This document shows, piece after piece, positions 8,198 to 13,653 of a DNA stretch of 23,128 nucleotides. Location: NCBI GenBank assembly GCA_027310845.1, contig DAIDAB010000008.1, positions 1 through 23,128 on the forward strand, written 5' to 3'. Both the position numbers and the translations under genes were made by a program. Each line of letters starts with the position of its first letter. Positions within the stretch are counted from its first letter, which is position 1. The DNA is from a bacterium. GTDB taxonomy: Archaea > Thermoproteota > Nitrososphaeria > Nitrososphaerales > CADDZS01. Below the pieces are notes generated by a model that had not been told where the DNA came from, did not search any database, and saw only the letters and a program-made list of their open reading frames with translations.

Positions 8198-9355
8198 GTG
8201 AGTTTCATTTTGCCTACAAAAGAGGAGATAATCAACCGACTCCGGGAGGTCATAGATCCTGAGATAGGCCTCAATATTGTGGATCTAAGTATGGTCAAAG
8301 ACGTGACGATTAGCGAGGGATTCGTTGGCATTACTATCGCACTCACGGTGAAAGGATGCCCTCTCGCCACCACAATTGAGACTGACATTAACCGCATAAT
8401 AGGAGCCATGCCAGGCATTTCGAACATTTCTGTTCAAATGACTTCAATGAGCAAGGAGGAGCTGAACGCTCTGGGCGCTCGTCTACAGGATATGCGGTCA
8501 AAACAGAAGGCAGTCGGGAAGGCTGCTGGATTGAGCGCCGGTATAGACAAGCTTGACAGAAAAGGGGTCCAGAAAATAGTCGCAATCATGTCAGGCAAAG
8601 GCGGGGTGGGGAAGTCTTATGCCACATCGATGCTTGCAATAGAACTTCGCAAGCAAGGATACAATGTTGGAATACTTGATGCCGACATTACCGGCCCTAG
8701 CATTGCAAAGATTTTCGGGCTCGCGGGCAAGCCAATGGCCGATGAGAATGGAGTAATTCCAAGGGAAACTGAAAGCGGGATCAAAGTCATCTCCATGAAT
8801 CTTCTTCTCGACACGCCTGACACTCCGGTGATCTGGAGAGGCCCGATAATCAACGGAGTGATTCGACAGCTTTTCAATGATGTAAACTGGGGCGACCTCC
8901 ACTTCATGCTTATCGATCTTCCCCCAGGAACCGGGGATGCTCCTTTGACAGTCTTCCAGTCTCTTCCTGTAGATGCTGTCGTGATTGTGTCAACGCCGCA
9001 GGATCTAGCAATGCTGATTGTCAGGAAATCGATCAACATGGTCAAGCAAATGAACATCCCACTCGCAGGAATCGTGGAAAACATGAGCTACTTGAAGTGC
9101 CCGCACTGTTCGGAGCGAATCGAAATGTTTGAAGACTCTGGGATTGAGAAAGCGTCCAAAGATCTCAAAGTGCCTTTTCTTGGGAGGCTTCCTTTTGACC
9201 CGAAGGTAAATCGGCTTGCGGATCTCGGACAGATTGAGAGATACACGAGCAAAGAAACCGAGGAATTCGCCAGGAAAGTAAAGGTTGAGATTACGAGGTT
9301 GACAGGTGTCACTGCCACTCCAATCGCGTGGAAAAGAGCCTCTCCTGACAACTGA
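8198..9355 (+). CDS. mrp: Mrp/NBP35-family Fe-S cluster carrier ATPase with N-terminal DUF59 domain
   Basis: The 385-residue protein starts with a DUF59/MIP18 domain (about 1-85) with the conserved Cys54 in KGCPL. A charged linker follows, then a ParA/MinD-type ATPase domain. The deviant Walker A is SGKGGVGKS at 132-140, followed by DADITGPS, the LPPGTGD switch, and CPHC at 301-304, the CxxC that holds a bridging [4Fe-4S] cluster in ApbC/NBP35 homologues. These proteins assemble and transfer Fe-S clusters in the cytosol. The beta subunit of the oxidoreductase 54 bases upstream is an obvious client, although that link is inference. The only usable start is GTG at 8198. No strong ribosome site is seen, so the mRNA may be read as part of the upstream transcript. 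Confidence 0.88.
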   Translation: MSFILPTKEEIINRLREVIDPEIGLNIVDLSMVKDVTISEGFVGITIALTVKGCPLATTIETDINRIIGAMPGISNISVQMTSMSKEELNALGARLQDMRSKQKAVGKAAGLSAGIDKLDRKGVQKIVAIMSGKGGVGKSYATSMLAIELRKQGYNVGILDADITGPSIAKIFGLAGKPMADENGVIPRETESGIKVISMNLLLDTPDTPVIWRGPIINGVIRQLFNDVNWGDLHFMLIDLPPGTGDAPLTVFQSLPVDAVVIVSTPQDLAMLIVRKSINMVKQMNIPLAGIVENMSYLKCPHCSERIEMFEDSGIEKASKDLKVPFLGRLPFDPKVNRLADLGQIERYTSKETEEFARKVKVEITRLTGVTATPIAWKRASPDN

Positions 9356-9530
9356 TAGGAATGCGTTACTTCAATCACATTCACAGGGAAAAACCGCTGA
9401 CCTACTATTAGCTTGAGGTCTGCAGATCTCCAAAAGAATACCGTTTTCAAAATAGATCTGTTGCTCCACAAAATTAATCAAGCTGACTGGATTAGATTTG
9501 GCACCGGCATTCGCCTGATTCGTCACGAAA

Positions 9531-10112
9531 ATGAAAAAAACCACTGACGTTGATGTTAAGAACCCTGCCTCGCCTGTTTCGTCATTTTTGAAGGTGATCG
9601 ACGGGCTTTCGGCCCTGAAGAAGCGCACAGTGAGAGTCAAATATCTTCTCGATAGCGTTGACAGCCAGCGTCTGATTTATCCTAATGGCGTGTTTGGCTT
9701 TCTCAAGGAAGATGATGAAGAAACGAGACAGGTACGAAGAATTGAGATCTTTGCCGAAGATCAATCAGGAGAGACTTATGGCATAATTCGAAACTTGTTT
9801 GTCGCCTACAGCTCAGAACTCAGCCTGCTCGAACTCGCCTTGGTTTCAAACAGTGTTATTTCGGTCCGTGCGTTTTGCCAGTCAAGTCAAAGAGGGACCG
9901 AGACAAAACTAATCGAAGACAAACTCATCCTGAAGAGGACGGATTATGCGTCGGAATCGACGCCTTATAGCGCGAGAGCGCCAAGCCTTTTAGTGTCTTC
10001 TAGATGGCTGGACAGAATGAACCTCGCAAGAGGAGATAGGATAATAATCTCAAACCCAATAGAAAATTATGCGGTGCCACCGCCCAATATGGCGGAGGCA
10101 CTGAAGTCTTAG
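9531..10112 (+). CDS. Uncharacterised 193-residue protein
   Basis: I do not recognise this protein. It has no signal peptide, membrane segment or cysteine cluster (a single Cys near residue 116). From about residue 30 it alternates short hydrophobic and charged stretches (RTVRVKYLLDSV, RRIEIFAEDQSGETYGIIRN, LIEDKLILKRTD), suggesting a beta-rich domain. The tail GDRIIISNPIENYAVPPPNM reads like a short beta-hairpin with a proline-rich end. Codon use and length support a real gene, and no longer frame competes. It follows mrp by 175 bases and converges on the thermosome gene 24 bases away. The ATG at 9531 lacks a clear ribosome site. Confidence 0.6.
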   Translation: MKKTTDVDVKNPASPVSSFLKVIDGLSALKKRTVRVKYLLDSVDSQRLIYPNGVFGFLKEDDEETRQVRRIEIFAEDQSGETYGIIRNLFVAYSSELSLLELALVSNSVISVRAFCQSSQRGTETKLIEDKLILKRTDYASESTPYSARAPSLLVSSRWLDRMNLARGDRIIISNPIENYAVPPPNMAEALKS

Positions 10113-10136
10113 CTACGTTCGTTGTTCAGGACGAGC

Positions 10137-11798
10137 CTAGTATTCTCCGCCGCCCATTCCACCCATGCCGCCAGCTCCTCCAGGTGGCATTGGTGGCGTC
10201 TTCATCTTGCCTGCGGCTATCACGTCATCTATGCGGAGTATCATGCTCGCAGCCTCGGTTGATGAGCGGATTATCTGTTCCTTGACTGCCGCAGGTTCGA
10301 CGACATTGTCTCCCATCATGTCTGAAACTTTGCCTGTTCTGACATTGATGCCAAACCACTTTTTCTCTTGCCCATGCTTTGCTCTGATCTCAACCTGCGT
10401 ATCGATCGGATCCATTCCTGCGTTTGCAGCAAGAGTCAGAGGAATCGACTCCAACGCATCAGCGTACTTGAGGACTGCTAGCTGCTCCCTTCCGGACAAT
10501 TTGTTGGCAAACACTCGGAGTCGAGAAGCAATTTCGGCTTCTGGCGCGCCGCCGCCTGCGACGATTGCTGGCTTTTCCAGAACGTCCTTGACTACCATTA
10601 TAGCATCGTGAATGCTCCTTTCTGCCTCGTCGACTACACGCTGGGAACCGCCTCGCACCAGGATGGAGACTGCCTTTGGATTCTTCGCACCTTCCACAAA
10701 GACCCATTTGTCCTGCTCCACGCGTCTATCCTCAACAAGCTGAGCAAAGCCCAAGTCTTTCGCAGTGAGATCTTCCAAGTTTGTGACCATTCTGGCATTC
10801 GTCGCCTTGGCCAACTTCGTCATGTCTGACTCTTTCGCTCTCCGGACAGACAAGATTCCGGCCTTGGCAAGGAAGTGTTGGGCAATATCATCAATGCCTT
10901 TCTGGCAGATTAGGACCTTTGCTCCGACCGAGACAACACTATCCACCATCGCTTTGAGCATCGAATTCTCTTCATCCAGGAACTTCTTCATTTGGGCGGG
11001 GTCATTAATCCTAATCTCTGCAGAGAACTCGGTCTTCTCAATCTCAAGAGGTGAGTTTACCAATGCTATCTTTGCATTCTCAACTCGCTTCGGCATGCCT
11101 GCATGGACGACTTCCTTGTCCAGCACAATTCCTCTGATGAGATGTGTGTCGCTCGTAGAGCCTCCTGGCTTCTTCTCAACCTTGACGTTGTCAATGTCGA
11201 CCGAATATGATCCGTCTTCTTTCTTGTCGGCCACCTGAAGCATCGCATCTACAACTAGAGAAGCAAGCTCCTCGCTGTTGTCGGCAACCAGTTTGGTCTG
11301 CATGCTTGTTTCCGCGACATGCCTTAGAGCGGTCTTGTCTCCAGGCTTTAGTTTGACAGAAATTTCATCAAGAAATTCTATTGCTTTGTCTGCAGCCTTT
11401 CTGTAGCCATCGACAATAATGGTCGGATGGACATCTTTATTGATGAGCTCCTCTGCATTTTCTAGCAACGCTCCCGCCAAGACAACTGCAGACGTGGTCC
11501 CGTCTCCTACTTCCTGATCAGTTGTCTTTGAGATCTCAACTATCATCTTTGCTGCAGGATGCTGGACATCAATCTCCTTCAGAATGGTCGCTCCATCGTT
11601 GGTGATCGTGACGTCACCAAGAGTATCGACAAGCATCTTGTCCATCCCACGTGGACCTAGACTTGTCTTTACAATTTCAGCAATGAGTTTTGCAGCGAAG
11701 ATATTGTTACGCTGTGCTTCTCTTCCTTTGTTCTCAGACGAACCTTCCTTAAGAATTAGAACCGGTGTTCCTCCTTGTGTTGACATTTGACTCACCAT
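10137..11798 (-). CDS. thsA: Thermosome subunit (group II chaperonin)
   Basis: This 553-residue protein is a standard archaeal CCT-type chaperonin, an ATP-driven double ring that refolds proteins in the cytosol. Family motifs are TSLGPRGMDKML (45-56), VTITNDGATILKE (63-75), the ATPase loop GDGTTSAVV (98-106), and GGGAPE in the C-terminal equatorial region. The C-terminus ends with Gly/Met repeats (GGAGGMGGMGGGEY) that project into the ring cavity. The ATG at 11798 has an AGGTGAT ribosome site at good spacing. It is transcribed away from an ArsR-like regulator, and its start region contains two GTTAGT elements also found at hsp20. Only one subunit gene is visible, so whether the ring is homo- or hetero-oligomeric cannot be told. 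Confidence 0.97.
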   Translation of the reverse strand: MVSQMSTQGGTPVLILKEGSSENKGREAQRNNIFAAKLIAEIVKTSLGPRGMDKMLVDTLGDVTITNDGATILKEIDVQHPAAKMIVEISKTTDQEVGDGTTSAVVLAGALLENAEELINKDVHPTIIVDGYRKAADKAIEFLDEISVKLKPGDKTALRHVAETSMQTKLVADNSEELASLVVDAMLQVADKKEDGSYSVDIDNVKVEKKPGGSTSDTHLIRGIVLDKEVVHAGMPKRVENAKIALVNSPLEIEKTEFSAEIRINDPAQMKKFLDEENSMLKAMVDSVVSVGAKVLICQKGIDDIAQHFLAKAGILSVRRAKESDMTKLAKATNARMVTNLEDLTAKDLGFAQLVEDRRVEQDKWVFVEGAKNPKAVSILVRGGSQRVVDEAERSIHDAIMVVKDVLEKPAIVAGGGAPEAEIASRLRVFANKLSGREQLAVLKYADALESIPLTLAANAGMDPIDTQVEIRAKHGQEKKWFGINVRTGKVSDMMGDNVVEPAAVKEQIIRSSTEAASMILRIDDVIAAGKMKTPPMPPGGAGGMGGMGGGEY

Positions 11799-11815
11799 TT
11801 ATCACCTTTTAGGAT

Positions 11816-11835
11816 ACTAACTGCAGGACACTAAC
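11816..11835 (-). promoter_or_regulatory. Candidate heat-shock operator at the thermosome promoter
   Basis: On the minus strand this reads GTTAGTGTCCTGCAGTTAGT: two GTTAGT copies 14 bases apart. The predicted transcription start (about 11827) lies inside it, so a bound protein would block polymerase. The same element with the same 14-base spacing occurs at the hsp20 promoter. Confidence 0.55.
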
Positions 11836-11840
11836 TTAAT

Positions 11841-11866
11841 GCCGAAAAATATTTAACTTTATCGGC
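11841..11866. promoter_or_regulatory. Shared divergent TATA region of thermosome and regulator genes
   Basis: An AT-rich core (AAAATATTTAAC) is flanked by GCCGA and TCGGC, making an imperfect 26-bp palindrome. Read on the minus strand it gives GTTAAATATT, a strong TATA box placing thermosome transcription near 11827. Read on the plus strand it gives AAATATTTAAC, placing regulator transcription near 11879. The half-site GATTAGTT at 11876-11883 lies at that second start and matches the hsp20 operator half GGTTAGTT in 7 of 8 bases, suggesting autoregulation. CACATAC (11866-11872) and GTATGTG (11895-11901) form a further 7-bp inverted repeat around it. Confidence 0.5.
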
Positions 11867-11909
11867 ACATACTGAGATTAGTTCCGTTAAGGTTGTATGT
11901 GATTGTTTT

Positions 11910-12626
11910 ATGAGCCTTAATAACATTGATGTCTTACTTGATGTCCTCGGCAACGAGACTAGACGAAAGATTCTTCAGCTTTTGGCAGATGAGCCAAGAT
12001 ACTTCATTCAGCTTTCTAGAGATCTTGGTGTGAGCCAGCAGGCAGTTCTGAAGCACCTTGATATTCTGGAAAGGAATGGTTTCGTAACTTCGTACGAAGA
12101 GGACAGTTCGTTCCCAGCTCCCAAGCGAAAATACTTCCAGCTCAACATGTCGTGCATGCTAGCTGTTGGCATCACTCGCGACGCAGTTGAATTTGTCTTC
12201 CAAGACATTCCAGGAAGGGAAGCAAACGAAGAGATCGAAGGGAAGGAGCTTAAATCAATCATGCGTCAAGTGGATGTCTTGGAGGGAGAAGAGGATCCGA
12301 TTGAGATGCTGAGAGAAAGTGATTCTCTTCTCAAGCAGATTAACGCGAGACTCAAGGAGACAATAGAAATTGAAATTTTCCTGCTGAGGATCAGGCAGAG
12401 ACTCACCAAGCTGGCGCACGAAGCAATACGATCCTCTTTTGACGAAGAGCTGCTCCGCCATATCCTTTATTCTACCTTGGGGGAGGAGAGACAACCAAAT
12501 GTGGATGAACTATCAAGCATGTTAGACACTAGAGAGAAAGAAATTAGCCAAGCTTTGAAGATTTTGAAGCAGAGACTCTCTAGTTCGAAGAATGGATTGA
12601 GAGACAGGTCAGGTCTGATCCAGTAA
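11910..12626 (+). CDS. ArsR-like winged-helix regulator, candidate heat-shock regulator
   Basis: This 238-residue protein opens with an ArsR-type winged helix (about 6-80): LGNETRRKILQLLADEP, then the recognition region LGVSQQAVLKHLDILERNGFV, then a wing ending KRKYFQL. Residues 105-175 look helical and coiled-coil-like and may dimerise. Residues 180-225 (PNVDELSSMLDTREKEISQA) resemble a second winged helix. The layout suits the archaeal COG1777-type regulators. It lies divergent to the thermosome gene and upstream of hsp20, and both promoters carry the same repeat. Pyrococcus Phr, an ArsR-type heat-shock repressor, is a functional parallel rather than a proven orthologue. The role in heat shock is therefore inference. 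GTGAT precedes the ATG by 5 bases. Confidence 0.8.
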   Translation: MSLNNIDVLLDVLGNETRRKILQLLADEPRYFIQLSRDLGVSQQAVLKHLDILERNGFVTSYEEDSSFPAPKRKYFQLNMSCMLAVGITRDAVEFVFQDIPGREANEEIEGKELKSIMRQVDVLEGEEDPIEMLRESDSLLKQINARLKETIEIEIFLLRIRQRLTKLAHEAIRSSFDEELLRHILYSTLGEERQPNVDELSSMLDTREKEISQALKILKQRLSSSKNGLRDRSGLIQ

Positions 12627-12636
12627 TTTTTTAAAA
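12627..12636 (+). promoter_or_regulatory. Possible TATA box of the small zinc-ribbon gene
   Basis: The run TTTTTTAAAA directly follows the regulator stop codon. Transcription would start near 12657, about 19 bases before the small ORF. The T-run could equally act as a terminator for the regulator transcript. Confidence 0.35.
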
Positions 12637-12675
12637 GCGGTTCGAGCCGAACAGAGACAAGGTCGCAAAAGATAG

Positions 12676-12813
12676 ATGCCCATGGTCAGTTCTGGAGACT
12701 GGGAATGCCCTAAATGCCACAGTCATAACGTAGCCCTTGCGAAAGCAACAAAAAAATCGGCAAAGATGATGTGCAGTGATTGTGGGTTCAAAGGATCTCC
12801 AATGAACTTCTAG
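12676..12813 (+). CDS. Small zinc-ribbon protein (45 residues)
   Basis: This short gene encodes 45 residues beginning MPMVSSGDWECPKCHSHNVA and ending with TAG at 12811. Two knuckles, C-P-K-C (11-14) and C-S-D-C-G (33-37), are spaced as in a single zinc ribbon. The intervening stretch is rich in Lys and Ala. Such mini zinc ribbons in archaea may bind nucleic acid or act as accessory protein modules; no specific function can be assigned. It sits between the ArsR-like regulator and hsp20 on the same strand, 49 bases after the regulator, so it may belong to the stress island. The two correctly spaced Cys pairs argue strongly that it is a gene. An in-frame ATG two codons later is an alternative start. 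Confidence 0.7.
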   Translation: MPMVSSGDWECPKCHSHNVALAKATKKSAKMMCSDCGFKGSPMNF

Positions 12814-12980
12814 CTTTGTTACTTTGCTTCCGAAGCTTCAACTCATTTGGAAAGCAACCATTTGATCTATGATGAGCCTCACGGGAACCACTTTTTTGCA
12901 GGCGTAATTTGAGGAGCACCCGTTCACTTATTACGCAATTAGCCGGTTTATCTGGGAATTCGTTCCATTCCCGGAACGTT
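12814..12980. other. Intergenic stretch with inverted repeats
   Basis: No coding frame is convincing here. GCGTAAT (12902-12908) and ATTACGC (12930-12936) are perfect 7-bp complements with a 21-base loop. Closer to hsp20, two overlapping and mutually exclusive stems occur: GGGAAT (12954-12959) with ATTCCC (12967-12972), and CGTTCC (12961-12966) with GGAACG (12973-12978). The second is followed directly by TTTTT and the hsp20 TATA box, so it could be a terminator for the upstream transcript or an extra regulator site. Confidence 0.35.
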
Positions 12981-13016
12981 TTTATATGGTTAGTTACTAA
13001 CCTTTAGTGACTAACC
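12981..13016 (+). promoter_or_regulatory. hsp20 promoter with TATA box and candidate heat-shock operator
   Basis: The TATA box TTTATATG occupies 12981-12988. It is followed by the perfect dyad GGTTAGTTACTAACC (12988-13002) and a second, nearly identical dyad TTAGTGACTAACC (13004-13016). The two copies repeat at exactly 14 bases. Predicted transcription start is near 13010, inside the second copy, so binding would block polymerase as described for ArsR-type heat-shock repressors. Confidence 0.6.
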
Positions 13017-13032
13017 TAAAGGTGAATGAAAT

Positions 13033-13299
13033 ATGTCTTGGAGAAGAGGAAGCAGAAGAAAGCGGGACGACGAATGGGATAGCGAATTCGACGATCTCTT
13101 TGGGTTCAACTTCAGACTCGGTTTCGAAGACTTGGATGAGATGATAGAGAGCATGCTTAGGACCGCAACGTCCGCAGGGAAGGAAACAGGTGTGAATGGT
13201 CCTGTTTACTATGGGTATTCGGTGAATGTTGGGCCAGATGGGAAGCCTCACGTCAGGGAATTCGGCAATGTGAGGCCAACTAGGAAAGGCACCTTTTAG
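13033..13299 (+). CDS. hsp20: Hsp20 N-terminal arm, terminated by in-frame TAG
   Basis: These 88 residues (MSWRRGSRRKRDDEWDSEFD...) are the N-terminal arm of an archaeal small heat-shock protein. They include YYGYSVNVGPDGKPHVREFG, a stretch I recall just before the alpha-crystallin domain in archaeal Hsp20s. The frame ends at TAG (13297-13299). The same frame then continues without interruption into the alpha-crystallin domain, so the original gene was one ORF of 186 codons. AGGTGA lies 8 bases before the ATG. By itself this piece could not form the chaperone core. Causes could be a nonsense mutation, a base error in the assembly, or readthrough. Confidence 0.7.
   Translation: MSWRRGSRRKRDDEWDSEFDDLFGFNFRLGFEDLDEMIESMLRTATSAGKETGVNGPVYYGYSVNVGPDGKPHVREFGNVRPTRKGTF
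13297..13299 (+). other. In-frame amber codon splitting hsp20
   Basis: Codon 89 of the hsp20 frame is TAG, flanked by TTT and CTT. Ten further sense codons (LGSREPFVDT) lead into the alpha-crystallin domain in the same frame. Replacing one base, for example with CAG, AAG or TAT, would restore a normal 186-residue protein. Confidence 0.85.
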
Positions 13300-13329
13300 C
13301 TTGGTTCAAGAGAACCTTTTGTTGATACA

Positions 13330-13593
13330 GTGGTGGACGAGAAGGAGGGCAAGATTAAAGTCGTAGCTGAAATGCCAGGGGTCGAACGAGAGGACATTCA
13401 TCTCAAGGCTCTCGAAGACTCCCTCAGCATCCGGGCTGAACATGGAGAGCGCAAGTACGACACAACTGTGCCTTTGACGATAAAGGTTGAACCTTCGTCT
13501 GCTAACGCGACGTACAACAACGGTGTACTTGAAGTCAAGCTCAAACTGAAAGAAGGACTAGCGCCTAAAAGCTTCAACGTGAAGATTGAGTGA
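13330..13593 (+). CDS. hsp20: Hsp20 alpha-crystallin domain (downstream part of split hsp20)
   Basis: This part holds the alpha-crystallin domain: KIKVVAEMPGVEREDIHLKA, a variant of the usual LPGV element, then RKYDTTVPLTIKVEP, and the family signature ATYNNGVLEVKL (A-x-x-x-N-G-V-L). The C-terminus FNVKIE offers an I/V-x-I/V tail motif that docks between dimers. Small heat-shock proteins hold unfolding proteins without ATP. If translated separately it would have to start at GTG 13330 or 13333, where no ribosome site is visible. In-frame codons extend back to the TAG at 13297, so I read it as the second half of one gene. Cdc48 follows after 60 bases on the same strand and is probably co-transcribed. 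Confidence 0.75.
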   Translation: MVDEKEGKIKVVAEMPGVEREDIHLKALEDSLSIRAEHGERKYDTTVPLTIKVEPSSANATYNNGVLEVKLKLKEGLAPKSFNVKIE

Positions 13594-13653
13594 GATCTAA
13601 GGGTTCTCGATTTTCTTGAGTGTACATTCACTAGAAATGATGTGAAAATCAAA

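Noticed and set aside
10165..11238. Long plus-strand frames inside the thermosome gene
   Set aside because: They are antisense to a clearly conserved chaperonin and show no family motifs.
12641..12656. tRNA T-arm-like sequence GGTTCGAGCCGAAC after the regulator gene
   Set aside because: The flanks do not form a T-stem and no acceptor, D or anticodon arms can be drawn; it is only a 5-bp hairpin.
12869..12910. C/D-box small RNA (ATGATGA at 12869)
   Set aside because: No CTGA D box follows at a usable distance, and there is no terminal stem.
12902..12936. 7-bp inverted repeat GCGTAAT/ATTACGC as an RNA gene
   Set aside because: The 21-base loop and lack of any other pairing give no recognisable RNA class; chance remains likely.
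13297..13299. Pyrrolysine insertion at the hsp20 TAG
   Set aside because: TAG is the normal terminator of several other genes in the window (for example thermosome, cdc48, dinB and pyrE), and no pyl genes are in view, so recoding is not supported.
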